Shown here one piece after another: positions 1-11,504 of a DNA stretch of 64,000 nt. The stretch is from Leptodontidium sp. MPI-SDFR-AT-0119. Lineage: Eukaryota; Ascomycota; Leotiomycetes; Helotiales; Leptodontidiaceae. Under the pieces are notes generated by a model. That model had not been told where the DNA came from. It was given only the letters and a program-made list of their open reading frames with translations, and did not search any database. The number at the start of each line of letters is the position of its first letter. Within the stretch, counting starts at the first letter, position 1. The stretch is taken from assembly GCA_020726505.1 (NCBI GenBank), contig JAHLEZ010000007.1:1426001-1490000 (forward strand). Reading direction: 5' to 3'. The translations under genes and the position numbers were made by a program.

Positions 1-216
1 GTAGGTTTCTGAGATCGTGAATACTTGTAATTGGCAGCAAACCCGTCCCTGACAGCAATTAATATCCGAACAAACAAGCACGTGTACCACACCCTCCCTC
101 AGGCCCAAGTTCCCCTTCTGAAAAGCCATTCTGAGTTTGGCAGCTTCTTCAAACCATATCCCGTCAATATCGGAATCTTAAATCCAAATCAGCATGACTG
201 GCAACCATTCCCCACT
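1..216. other. Window edge, no gene seen
   Basis: I see no convincing gene here. It lies just beyond the stop codon of the minus-strand transporter pseudogene. Confidence 0.5.
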
Positions 217-1940
217 TCAGGAATCGGTAACAAATAACCATATTCCAACGCTTGAGAGCCCGTAGATACTCGCTGCTATGTAGAATGGTAGCCCCATCCA
301 GGAACTTGATAGTTTCAGGCCAACTGCAAACGAACCCCCAAAAATCGGTCCGCCTACTATGCCCCCGATAGTCATTATCACCGCAATGATGCTATAAAAA
401 ACTCCAATTTTGTATTTATCTACCCTCGAGGTTAGGAAAAGCATAACCGACTTATCATAAGCCCAGCCGAGGGTAAACACAACAAGACCTGCGCAACAAC
501 GTCAGTATATTGCTTGCACGAGGCGCTAGGTGAGTCGAGGAGGCAATCCGCCTTACCAAACCCTAGCATTGCCGGACTTTGACTGGACCCAATTACCAGC
601 AGTCCTACTATGCATAGAACAACACTTCACCTAGCGACAAGAAGATCTGCATTGCTTGGCTGGTAGCGTAATCGTAAGATGAGGTATCGATTGAGATTCG
701 GGACAATGATTGTAAACAGGAATGTGTTGACAACTGGACGCAGAATAACTAATGTAGCCGCCTTCGCGGTTTCAGCTTATGAGAGCCGTACGGATAGGAG
801 ACTGGTTAGTTTAGGGTCAGAGGTAACGTATAGCTGCTAGTGTCCATCCAAATCGCTTTGAGGTATATTGTATCATGTATGTGACAAGTCCTGATCCCAT
901 TTCTGTAGTAAGAAAGCACGGCAGTGTGAAAACCAATATCCAATCACCCGCCACTGTCCACACAGCCTATATAAGGGAAGCGGACAAGTCATGGACCTTA
1001 AGAGAGGTTATTTCCCGTAAGTTGTATTTCGGGTTCACGATGTCTGGCTCATCATTCTGTTGGTCGACACTGGGCTCACTTGGGAGACTCTCATACCCAG
1101 CAGGCTTTGTGGACAATGTCTCTGGAATGAACAGAAGAACTAGAATTACCGAGAACTCGACTACCGTTGCAGAAGTAAACCCTATGAGAGGAGTGGTTTT
1201 GATCATGATCAGGCTGCCGAGGGGTGGTGCTAAAACTTCAGTGACAAGTGCCATCGTACTAACGATAAGTACTACAGAGGTCCTGCATTATCGATCAGTT
1301 TTCCTTTCTAATATTCAGTTTCGCCTCTAACAGGTCGCAGACCTTTTCTCACCCGAGACAACGTCGGTTATAGCTGTGACCATTGTGCGGATCTGATAGC
1401 CACCGAGCAATCGAAATGCTGCACACAAATATACAGCTTCTGGTGGGAAAGTATGCAAAAACCGAGCTAGTACAAGTCGTTTCTCGTAATACAGTACGAG
1501 ATTGGACCAGCAAGGTGGTGAACGGAAAATCTTACCAACGATTATTACCCACACTTTCATGAGTGTCACTGCAACCAAGCTCATAGCAATGACAGCCTTG
1601 CGACCTACAGTGTCGGCCAACGCCCCCAGGGGTATCGTCATGGGCAATGCTACTAGGTAAATCCAGAAAAGCAACCAAGCTTGAAGCATACTCAGTTCGC
1701 CCTGCACATTGTCCAGCTTGCAGAACTTCTCGTCGAAGAAGCTGTTCTTGTCAATGTATGATGGGTCATGCTGTTGGCAGTATCGGCGGTAGACAAATAG
1801 TTCATAGAGCCGGATCCCAGGTCAAATCTTGATGTTCCCTCCAAAATTAACGATGAAAGTGAAGAGTCTATACAGATAAACCACTCTCCAACGCCCCCAG
1901 TGATGCTTCGAAGGAGGAGGGAGATCAGACGCATGAAAAT
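217..1940 (-). pseudogene. MFS transporter pseudogene (RIP-like stops)
   Basis: Decayed gene for a fungal major facilitator transporter, a plasma- or vacuolar-membrane secondary carrier with 12 expected membrane helices; the substrate cannot be told. Read from about 1940 down, the frame gives WRVVYLYRLFTFIVNFGG (first helix), RLYELFVYRRYC, then VQGELSMLQAWLLFW and GALADTVGRKAV (the family loop motif), RLLGGYQIRTMV, EVLAPPLGSLI, SKRFGWTL, VILRPVVNTFLF and a last part ending SVGIWLFVTDS. Plausible introns remain, e.g. about 489-555. Four in-frame stops interrupt this: TGA 1822-1824, TAG 967-969, TAA 777-779, TGA 627-629. All fit C-to-T change from CGA, CAG or CAA codons. Because helix segments read on through each stop, I take it as a dead gene and not as a badly spliced live one. 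Confidence 0.8.
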
Positions 1941-1944
1941 GTAA

Positions 1945-4440
1945 ACGATAGCTTGTTCAGGGTGTAGTTTTCGGCGAGATATTGGGAGGCAGTTGTCGAG
2001 GTCCGTCAGCCACTGTCGTCGGATAAGTCATCGTTCGCGTAGCATAATCTTCAAGAACCATGCTAATACCTTAAGCGATAGGAACGAAGAGGTCCTGCAG
2101 ACTCTGCAGAATCTTCACACCTCGTGCAAACAACCCTCGAGCTCGAATCCAAAACTGCGAAACGCTGATCAGATTTGTTATAGCACACCGAGCCTGTGTA
2201 GCCCAACCCATACATTGAACCGGAGCGATTACATCATCGATCCTTCCATGGACCTGATCCCATCACTACTCGCTTTTCTGGAAGAAGAGAATATGTCTAC
2301 TCCCTTCCAGGAGAGTAAGTTTCTTCGGGCGGTGCAGATCCGAATTCGAAGAAGGAAAACCGCAGATCCTCAACGGCCAACACAATATTTTTAGATCAGG
2401 TCTTACAGGCTCATTCATACCATAGAAACCAGACTTATCCAAACTCGACATGCCAAGGTTTCTATAAGAGCTAAGACACTCGCTAAACTGTTGCAGAGCT
2501 CTCAGGAGAAAGGGGGGAGGGACATTACTCCCGCCACAGAAAAAGTCGAGGCAGTCTTTGCAAAGAGTCAGAAGATCTGGCAGGTCTATCTTGAAAAGGC
2601 CCAGTCAATGGCATCACTGCCTGCTGACAGCCTAGAAACCTCAAATTTGCTTCATAGAATTCCTGCCCTTCCAACCAACTTAAGAGATTGCTGGTTTGTT
2701 GATGGACATTCCACATAGGACGCGGTCTCTCAAGAGGGCTGTGACCTGCGACAGAAGACCGAGGGTTAGCTCCGAATATCCCTTGGTGTCGCAGGGTCGA
2801 CAAGATGCGACATATTACAAAGACAAGACTTTCTACATCGGAGCGACAACAAAGGGGGTGGGCCAACCGAGCATCCACCTGGAAATTTTATCGCCATCCT
2901 CACGTTCGCGTGGGCGTACATCTTCAGCTCAGAACTTCTTCAGAGGCAAGGCAGGATGATCCAATATTCGAGCAATTCTACTCCCGTCGTAGCTGTTAAC
3001 GGTTGCCATGATAAATGTACCGGAAGCAGTCTTGTTGTTGATGTTGGTGACGCCACAACTAGGGAGTTGCGTTGGTGGAGTCAGATCCTAGCAAGTGGAC
3101 GTGGATGGTATGCACCACCTTTCAAAGCAAAACCATCGAGATCTCAACCACCTTGGTCTATAGAATATCACGGGAGCTTGGAGTTCCGAGTAGGAACGGC
3201 GGCTCTTCCACTTGCAGGCCTTTGCCTCGAGCTTCCGCCTTCTTCAGAACAAGCTGCAGGGTACCTCTCCAAATTCTGCCATCGACATCATCTCCTGATG
3301 CAATCTGCTGCGGCATTCACGGTAGTACTTACGCTTCCACTACATAACTATATGCATTCGACGGTTCAGCTCCCAAAGCCGAACTTGCCCAAATGTTTGC
3401 CAGAAGCATGCACGCCAGGAACCCTTCCACAGTATAAGAGTCTCCCATATTACATGACGCTCAGTGCAAGTCCAACAGTCCTCAGCTCTGCCCTTTGGGG
3501 TGTATTCTGGGAGCCAGACGTTGATTGCAACCTCGTCAACGCCTGGTTTGCCCCAATATCAGGCCAATTTAAAAGTTACTCATCTCATCCGAACAACCTC
3601 GAGCTACTTGCCAAAGTGCTTGCACTTCGCTGCCCGAAACTGGCACCAGTATGGCTTGGCATGGCTTTATGTGGCCCTACGAAAACTATAGCCAGCATAG
3701 CCCCGTTCCTTAAGACATCAGAGGCTCCTATAGCACGGCCCAACTCCGATGTTGCTATCTGGACCGGAACTGCACAATCATTCATGGATATCCATGGCTC
3801 GGGTCCTTATCTGCGAACGGATGATATGATTCTACGAAGGGATCTGTGGCAATTGTGGCATGACTACAGCGCCGGCGGTAGTGTTGAGTGGGAATCTCTC
3901 CCATTTAAAAGCACGCCTTTATCCGCATGGGCGCCTTGTGGTGCCTTGTACTTGAAAGATTTGGAGTATGAAGCTATTTCGCATGCTAAATCATGCAAAC
4001 ACCACCAATGGAAGTACAGACATTGGGTATGGCACGACAGGGACGGTACAACAGATACGGGCTTCGTCAAACCGGACTTTCGTGAGCAAGAAAGCTCTGT
4101 ACCTAACTACGACACCAGACTTAACTTTCTGCAAAACGACTCCAAAATTCAGATGGATCAAAGTTTTGTGGCGTCAAGGAGGGCCACTGGAGATATATTC
4201 GACTGGGCCTCGAGTCAAGTAGCCAAGGGGGAGAGATTAAGTGTGTTTGCCCACCCTTGGTTAGAATATTCTATCAGGACGAAGTTCGAGAGTGGAGTTG
4301 ATGAGGGGAGCAAGGGCAAAAGTTGGGGAGAGTGTTGCTGTGATGAAAAGGTCTTAGATTGGCTGCAGGAGTGTTGTCCAGAAGTCACGACGAAAATAGA
4401 GAATGTAGTAGATATAAAAGAAGGAAGGTTAGCATGGTGA
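1945..4440 (+). pseudogene. Large conserved fungal protein, 5' half broken, 3' half open (494 aa)
   Basis: Function unknown. One frame stays coding-like from about 1945 to the TGA at 4438-4440 but carries TAG stops at 2392-2394, 2716-2718 and 2767-2769. Between them it reads smoothly, e.g. LIQTRHAKVSIRAKTLAKLL and HPPGNFIAILTFAWAYIFS. Downstream an uninterrupted frame starts at ATG 2956 and runs 494 residues, with TTRELRWWSQILASGRGW near its start and several Trp-rich stretches (VFWEPDVDCNLVNAWF, YRHWVWHDRDG). This resembles a large, poorly characterised family of filamentous fungi that I know only by appearance. No membrane segment or catalytic motif is evident. All three stops are TAG, as expected from CAG by C-to-T change. 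A shortened protein from 2956 is possible, but the loss of the N-terminal half argues against normal function. Confidence 0.65.
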
Positions 4441-5433
4441 AATCTTGGACTAGCTCCAAAGCTTGTGTTTATGAGAGAAGACCTTAACCCCTCCTCTACC
4501 CTCTATCTCTGTATTCCATGCAAGGCAGGTATGGATTCATACCAAGGGTCCGTCAGTAACAACATCTTACTGCTCATGATGTGAATCTCGCATGGGGAAA
4601 GACAAGAGGGCTTGCATAACTTCATCTGTGAGAAGGTGGCTCGATGTGTCAGATGGGAGTGCTGGTGCCCAGTGCTTGATCCAAGCAGTAGATAAACGTA
4701 GCACCATGTTTTTTCCATCTTTCTTCTCTCTTCATCAGTCTTTCAACTTCATCTATCTTTCTTTCTCCCTTAACCAGTTGTCCGAATCAAATTCCACTTG
4801 GTTTCTGCCAAATTTATTGCTTAGCATTCTTTCATGTACGTCTTTTCTCGACTCTGGATATGACTCGTTAAAGACCCCATTCTTCTCAGATTGCACTTGG
4901 CTAAGTATCGTGGAGATACTGGCTAATCGACCCGTATCCATCGCTAAAGTAAATCTCCAAAGCCAAACTTCTCGAAATTTACGTGAGACGAACAGTAAGT
5001 GGAGAGCCTGAAACCTTGTTTTATGGCGGGCAACTGGTACGATCAAGCCTACTTAGATAGATCAATACACAACTACTTTGTTTACCTCATGAATCCAACC
5101 ACTGCTATCCTTAGTACCAAGTTGAAGTGCGATCAACTGCTCGAGGCATAATCTAGATGCCACAACGAGTTTCATCCAGGAGGCCTTGTTGGTAATAACT
5201 TTACCTGTTTCCATAGGAAGCAGCCAGCTTGCAAGCTGGGTTGCAAGCCGCGCTTGCTAAGAACCAAAAAAAAAAAAAAAAAATTAACAGAGACATGGTT
5301 CCTAGTAGTGGGAGGACCAACCAGAAATCTCGACTTGTCGTCGATCTTTATCGCGCGCTACGAGGCCGACCACGGTTCCAGTTTCAATATGACCCAGGTC
5401 GAGCTTAAGAGATTGTTCTTACAAGGTAGCTTC
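4441..5433. other. Intergenic; palindrome plus A18 run
   Basis: No recognisable gene. A frame at 4592-5011 is open for 139 codons but resembles nothing and has a pyrimidine-rich, low-information middle. A 14-bp perfect palindrome (cagcttgcaagctg, 5225-5238) is followed by 18 consecutive A at 5266-5283, next to the 3' end of the phosphotransferase pseudogene. Confidence 0.5.
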
Positions 5434-6228
5434 TTAGTGACGAAGAATCGATCCAAGAAAGCGATCATTGATATACTCGGTCTCGTAGCACTTTGGAAAT
5501 ATAAGACCGACATAGTTATACCAGTTGACTCGATGGTCTGATGCGTTGAAAGTCTTCACAAATTCCCAGTACTCTAGATACCAGCCCGAGAATTCCCAAT
5601 CCAGAAGACCAACGACCCACCCGTCTTTGACGATGATATTCCGGGGTGCGAATCGCAGTGAGTGAAGACAAGTTCATGATCTCTCTGCAAGGAACGAAAC
5701 GCAATATCGCGAAGTATTTTAGCAGTAGATGAAAAGGTGTCCGACAGGAGGAAGCGGTTAAACTCCTCTTCGGTATCGAATGGACCGCCCTCGAAGCCGA
5801 ATCTCCGTCCGTCGATTGCTTTTCCACAATGGAGTGACCCGATGTACTCTCCTTTGAGGCTACGCAATTCAGAGAGTATGCCCTTCAGCTGATCCGCGAT
5901 ATCTAGCTTCTCCTCTTCAGGAAGCCCATTCCAAACTTTGTCCAGTCTCTCCCCTTCGATGTAGCCCATAGTAATACTCGGTGCGGATTCCGTACCCTCG
6001 TCGTAGACTCGAGGAATAGGTATATTGGTATTCGCCGCGATAAATCGCATGGTCGCGGCCTCCGACGGACGTAAGTCAGGACCAGATTTGATCACCTTGT
6101 TGCCATAACGGACGACCTTGCGCTTGAAGACGGAATGTAAGGTGATACCTACGGCTGGTAGTCCTATTACAAGGGACGGAAGACAGCCAACCTTCGGAAG
6201 TTACTGAAATTATGCTCTCGTCAGTCAT
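5434..6228 (-). pseudogene. Aminoglycoside-phosphotransferase (APH)-like pseudogene
   Basis: Remnant of an APH/choline-kinase-fold small-molecule phosphotransferase, a type common in many copies in filamentous fungi; substrate unknown. From ATG 6228 the reading is MTDESIISVTSEG, then (after a short break or frameshift near 6170-6200) LPAVGITLHSVFKRKVVRYG, SEAATMRFIAANTNIPIPRV, SITMGYIEGERLDKVW and LRSLKGEYIGSL, in family order. At the catalytic loop the usual HGDLHPRN reads HCDSHP, and a one-base loss in a C run (plus strand 5641-5646) shifts the frame. In the new frame the protein resumes with RNIIVKDGWVVGLLDWEFSGW, the Asp-containing metal-binding segment, and ends ILRH at the stop 5434-5436. 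A changed catalytic loop together with a frameshift makes an active enzyme unlikely. A sequencing error could explain the frameshift but not the HGD to HCD change. Confidence 0.75.
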
Positions 6229-6894
6229 CTTCTGTAGGCTATCGATTTGAGAGCTGGCGTTGAATATGTGATGGAGTTGACGGAAGGTGATGATTGGGGC
6301 TCGGCCCGTGCACAACAAGCCAGCCCGCTAAGAAAAGCTTAACCTCGTCATAGGACGAGACCAAGTGTGGTCGTCGTCCCCCCGGTACTGCACTTAGCCA
6401 ACTCCTCCCATACCTGCTTTTCAAGCTTCCTCTCCACCACGACATGGGCAATCATCTCGACAGCAGCTCATCATCCTGAACTCCATGCAAGAGCGGGCTC
6501 TGCATGTCCCACTGATTGACCTCGATCATTACCAGCCCACTCTTATCCCTAGTGCCCGCTCCCTCTCCCCGCAGATACTGGACGGACCGACCCCGGTGTC
6601 GGGGCGCTATTCGCAGACGGTGCTCATCGGAACCAAGATTGCCTCTTTTGAGGCTCACTTCATAATTCAACGATACGGATTGAACTGGATCGATGGAGAA
6701 GGTCGAAGTGGAAACCATGGAGTGGTGGAAGACGAGCGAATTGGAGAAGGGAGAGCTACGGCTTGTCCGTGAAGAGGTTGTGGAAGTGGAAGTCTGGCAG
6801 AGGAAGGCGGGCGAACAATGGTTCTATATCAAGAGGGTGCGTCTTCCATATATGGCCTCGCAGATTTGGTTTTGCTGATTGAAGCTTCAAGATC
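6229..6894. other. Intergenic between APH pseudogene and VPS62 gene
   Basis: This holds the divergent upstream regions of the APH pseudogene and the VPS62 gene. Short frames at 6452-6772 on both strands are open but shadow each other and resemble nothing known. Confidence 0.4.
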
Positions 6895-7956
6895 ATGTTC
6901 GCAGGTCTTGCTGTATGTTTACTGCTACTACAGCGATCCTTCACCAATCCGTGGATACAATCTCGCCAGGTTGATGGCGTACCTCAATATGTTTTGGATT
7001 ATGGTAAACAATAGCATTGTTTAGTCCGTGAGCAAGATAGCTAACTATTTGCAGCCCCATTAGTCTGGCTCCATGAAGCAGAAGCATTCTTTCCGTCCGA
7101 TATCTACTCCCAAGTTACAAATACCCATCCCAACATCAACTCAACCACCATAGAAGACCCCCCTTCTCCCCTCACTCTCGAAAACCTCGATATTCTCAAC
7201 GCCTACGGCAACAACGGGCGGCACGTTTACTTAACATCAAACCTCGACGTGACAACGAAACCCGTCTGGCTCACCGGCATAGTCCCCGACTCAACCGGCG
7301 AAACCAAAGAGATCACCAGCTCCGCCATCATAGTCAACGACCGGGGATCCGGCAAGGTCGACGCATTCTACATGTATTTCTACGCATATAACCAAGGGAA
7401 CAACGTCTTCTTCCAAGAACTAGGCGATCACATTGGGGATTGGGAACATAATATGATTCGTTTCCACAACGGGACGCCCCAGGCGATGTGGTTCAGCCAG
7501 CACGCCAACGGCCAGGCATTCACGTATAAAGCCGTGGAGAAGAAGGGTATCCGTCCAATCTCATACTCGGCTAAGGGAAGCCATGCGAATTACGGCGTGC
7601 AAGGGACGCACGACCATACCATCCCCGACTTGAATCTCCCAGCGGGGTTCCTACAGGATTATACCAGCAAAGGCCTCTTATGGGACCCTACACTAAGTGC
7701 CTATCACTATAACTACAGCGCCGTAGATAACTCGTTCGAGTCTATCAATGGTAGCCCGGTTGGCGCTATGTATTACCGGGGTAGATGGGGAGACCAACAA
7801 TACCCCGACGACGACCCCAAACAACCACCTCCCTTCTTCGGATTCAGGAAATTTGTGAGTGGCCCCACGGGACCGTGGGATAAGCACTTGAATAGGACGA
7901 AGATCTGTCCAGATAATGGGATTTTGTGTATCGTCAGAGAATCGCTGGGACCTTGA
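6895..7956 (+). CDS. VPS62-domain (DUF946) protein, probably secreted
   Basis: Intact gene for a 336-residue VPS62-type protein (named after a yeast vacuolar protein sorting gene; biochemical role unclear). Two exons: 6895-7003 and 7055-7956, with intron 7004-7054 (51 bp, branch site GCTAAC). The ATG at 6895 is chosen because the same frame has a TGA at 6880-6882 and because it gives a hydrophobic N-terminus, MFAGLAVCLLLLQ, that looks like a signal peptide or anchor. The family pattern follows: VPQYVLDYAPLVWLHEAEAF, FFPSDIYSQ, the central VDAFYMYFYAYNQG and GDHIGDWEHNMIRF block, then SYSAKGSHANYG. The C-terminus contains FFGFRKFVSGPTGPWD and two cysteines (ICPDNGILC) that may pair. Fungal copies are often secreted or wall-associated, which is family knowledge and not shown here. 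It sits alone between a pseudogene and a long spacer. Confidence 0.85.
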
Positions 7957-10381
7957 TCGGCTTCGTTTCGTGTCGTTTTCGTTGCGGGAGGAACTGAAAT
8001 GATGGATCGGGATATAGATTGGAGACTTGATACCCAGTTTGGAGGGGGGTTGGATGGCGTTCTGGCTGCTGGTATTTTATTATCATCTTTTTTTCCCCCT
8101 CCCCGTTCTAGAATGATGAATGAATGGGGTTGGGACTGGGTTTATAACATGGGGGAATTGCAAGAGTAAGTTACGTGTGAGCCAAAAACAAAAACCTGTA
8201 TTTATGGGTTTGTCTGGTCGTTGGGTTCAGTTGGTTTATTAGGTATACAGCCTCTTTTTTTATGAGAAATGAAGAATGGGCAACGCGCGACTTCTGTTCA
8301 TACAAAACCTACCTTGTTTACATGCCCTTGCTGTGATTTTTCTCTACTGCCTTGAGTAGATTCCCATAAATTAAAGGGTAGGTAGGTAGTGTCACACTGT
8401 GTTTGACTTACATCTCGCCTCGTCTCGCCCATGGCATGCATGGCATGGCATATCGACGACAGACAATTCTTCTCTCTTTTTAACCCCAATGTTTCCATAC
8501 CAGACAGACAGACTACTTACTCCCCATGACAGGAATCCCAGAGCGCGTCAAAGAAATAACTCAAAATACTTTGAGAGTAGTAATCAAAAAATTGATTTGA
8601 GTAGGGGTGAACTACTCTACTCTACCTACTCTACCCCAATTTTGACACGCTTGTCTAAGGATTTTTTCCATAAACTTAAGTTTCAATTAAAAAGGGTAAT
8701 TTGCTGCATGTAGTGTAGAAATGCTATCTTAAGGCAGGTATGAGTCGAGAGGTACAGTACTCCGTGTAGAAAGAATATGGTGGTTGAAGGGTCGTTAGCG
8801 AAGAGAAAGAGGGCACAGCCGGATTTCGGCTGAAGCAAAGGGGAAGATTTGTAAATAGTCTTTCTTTTCCTTTTTTTTTTTTTTTTTTGTGGATTGAAAT
8901 CTGTAATTCTTTTTTTCCTTTGTGTTATGAGTCTCAAAAGTAGGAAGTCGACCCTCTCGTAGGTACTGTTGGAGTGCTTTGTTATGGGATAGATAGATCG
9001 GTGTGCGATAAGGGACAGTTTAATTTCTCCCGAAGGAGGGCGGGGTTGTTGGTAAGGCAATTACTTACCGCAATCTGGAGCTCATATCTCTGCTAGGTAC
9101 GGGGGCTAGGGGGGGTACGTATTGTGTGGCTCGTCACATAAGGTAAGATGAAGTCAGAGGAAGTTGTTGGGCGTGAGATGAGATGAGAGCGGCGAGAATA
9201 AGAATTTGATTTAAATGTGTGGATTTTCTAAGACTAATGGTACAGATAGATGCATTGATGACTGGTGATGAAAACAAAAGAATTGCATTCATCGAGAGAG
9301 AAACGAGACAAAAGTTAAGTCGTGAGACTGAAAGTTTCTTCATAATCCAAGTATCAATACAAGCACGAATAGTAATACACCAACCACCATCATCCACTAA
9401 GCGAGAAAGGAAAAAAAACAAAAACCAAACTTGCTGGGCGAAAATGAAGAAGAAAAAAAAAATTGGGGGTTCGACTCGCGTCGCACATCTGAAAGGAAAT
9501 AAATAACTGTCTATGCTCGCTATGCTGGAATTTGATTGAAACGCTGCGATGAAATTGTTCCGTCCAATGAGATAGGAAAATGATGCAAGATGCAAGGCAG
9601 GCGTGGCCGTTTTCGCGGCCAACCTGACCGAGTAGAAAAGAAGCTGGGGTGGCCGTGACTGGTTGTTTTTGAGGGGGGGGCTTGGAAACCCAATTAAGTC
9701 CGGCGTCAGACCAGGTGAGAGAAAGCAGTCGCAGGTGTTGTTGATGACGAGGATGCGTGCGAGGCGGTGTTGGAAAAATGGTTGAAGTGTTGAAGTGGAA
9801 CTGGAATTTGGAATTTGCATTGTGCTATGGCTATCCGAAGTGAAGTTGAATGGAGGAGCTAGAGATGGCATACACCCAAGGCTCTCGTACATGATCTCGA
9901 GCAATGAATGAAGCAATGACTAGTAAATTCGTGACAGACATGACAGCTGAATGGTTGACGTTGACGTCGCTGGGCAAGTTGTATGCAGAGGCAGGCAGAA
10001 GCGAGAACCGTCGTCTTTCGAGGATGCGAATGTGCATGTCGATAGACCGGATTTAGATCGTCAGGAAAGCCGATGAGTCAACCGCCAGGTGGAAGTATGG
10101 TATGATCCGATGGATCGAATGCGTATTCCAGAGGAATCTAAAAGGGGAGAGCCGTCAGCAGGGGTTTGGAAGAGGTGAGTCATGTGATAAGGTTGTCACA
10201 TGAAGATAAGATAGGCGCCCGCGTTTCTTATCGAGCTGAACCTCGACCTTCACCGAAAGCACGGCCAGCTCCGCCTCAACTTAGGCAGGAATAGAACTTC
10301 TTGGAACGGAGAGGACTGAGGGAAAGACTGAGTCACCTACCAGCATGTGTTGTAGTCATCTCTCAGGCAGATTCGATGGTT
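7957..10381. other. 2.4-kb intergenic region, no gene recognised
   Basis: It has homopolymer tracts (T-rich near 8870-8890, A-rich near 9410-9470) and many short frames. The largest, 9134-9916 minus (260 codons), is low-complexity, rich in S, F and L, and overlaps open frames on the other strand, so I do not accept it. The right part probably holds the 3' UTR of the small gene at 10382-10736. Confidence 0.45.
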
Positions 10382-10736
10382 TCAGTTGCCAGTGTCTGGA
10401 AACAGAGTCAGTAAAAAAGTGCAGGAGATTTTGAGGTTGGGTGTGAGCGTGCACGTACCAGTGTCCCTCTCAGCGGGGTCTTCTGCCATGTTGATACCCT
10501 CAAAGCGAGGCATTCTGTCACCGTAGTCTATTGAAAAGCCAAACAGTTAGTTTCAGGTATCTGGGAATTTGCAAGGCAATATTTTGAAGGAAGGCTGAAG
10601 GATTTCCGTCTGAAACATTTTCAGGCGAAAAAAAGGGAAAGGGAAAGGATTGCATACCTGGGTCTCTCTCCGGCTTCTCTTTGGGTGCCTCTCGTGACGA
10701 AGCGAAGCGGGTGTTTGGGTTTGTTGATGCAAACAT
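10382..10736 (-). CDS. Small acidic/polar protein, 53 aa, three exons
   Basis: This gene is only visible after splicing. Exons (minus strand): 10658-10736, 10459-10527 and 10382-10395; introns 10528-10657 (130 bp, donor GTATGC, acceptor AATAG) and 10396-10458 (63 bp, donor GTACGT, acceptor TTCCAG). The joined frame is exactly 54 codons and starts MFASTNPNTRFASSREAP, continues DYGDRMPRFEGINMAED and ends ERDTDTGN. The last coding exon is 14 bp. The protein is hydrophilic, rich in Asp, Glu, Arg and Pro, with no membrane segment or known motif. I do not recognise the family. Support comes from two clean introns keeping one frame and from a protein-like composition. Its upstream side is an unusually long 2.9-kb spacer. 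Function unknown; alternatively the transcript may be mainly non-coding. Confidence 0.6.
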
Positions 10737-11278
10737 TTTGGATGTGTGTTGAGTTCTGGAACCGATGACTGACGATTGCTCGATGATGAGGAGAGGAAGA
10801 GGAAGATGTTGATAGTAGTGTTCCTTGTATGAATGACTTGAATCAGTGTGTGTATTATTAGTGACAAAGAAAAGTCATTTCAGGATGAAAGGCATGCCTC
10901 CCTATATATCAGTCAGTCAGTCAGTCACAAAGGCTTCCTTCCTCCTGCCAGCTTCAAGTCGACAATCGACTGGACACAACGAATGGGGCCATGCTGGCCA
11001 GGCATTGCCTATGATTAGCTTCATTGTAGCCTCGGCCTCCTTGTAATTCAGGTGAGTGAGCAATGTATGTATGGAGCCTGCCTGATGGCCGGTCAGTCAG
11101 GAAGGGCATGGTAGAAGTTTCCGCCTTGACATTATGCCTTGCAGGTTCATAGCAGTTCAGTCACCAGCGGCAGTGTGGAGAAGTGTGGTAGGTAGCTAGG
11201 CCGGTAAGTGGTAAGGACAGGAATGGGGATTGGGGATTGGGGTCCAAAGGGCAGAGGCAGAGACGCAGGGAGGCATAG

Positions 11279-11310
11279 GCAGAGCAGAGCAGAGCAGAGA
11301 AAGCAGAGCA
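11279..11310. repeat. GCAGA-type short tandem repeat
   Basis: About six imperfect GCAGA units in a row, followed by further AGCAGAGCA-like sequence. Confidence 0.7.
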
Positions 11311-11476
11311 AAAGCGAACCCGCCCTGCCCCGCCCAGCCCAGCCCGGCGCGCTCTCTCACTCGCGTCGCCAAAAAAGGGGGACTTTACTTTTAGGCTTCG
11401 ACTCCATCCTGGATTCAGCGGATTGGATTGGATTGGTAGCGGGGCTTGCGCCTTTTTCCTTTTGCCACCAGCAGCA

Positions 11477-11504
11477 ATCCATCCATCCATCCATCCATCC
11501 ATCC
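11477..11504. repeat. (ATCC)7 microsatellite
   Basis: Seven perfect copies of ATCC. Confidence 0.95.

Noticed and set aside
4592..5011. 139-codon plus-strand frame
   Set aside because: Composition is pyrimidine-driven and resembles no protein.
217..6228. The first 6 kb as a secondary-metabolite gene cluster (transporter plus phosphotransferase)
   Set aside because: No backbone synthase or tailoring oxygenase is present and the genes are decayed; adjacency alone is not support.
9134..9916. 260-codon open frame on the minus strand
   Set aside because: Low-complexity S/F/L-rich translation, overlapping open frames on the other strand, no family resemblance and no splice partners.
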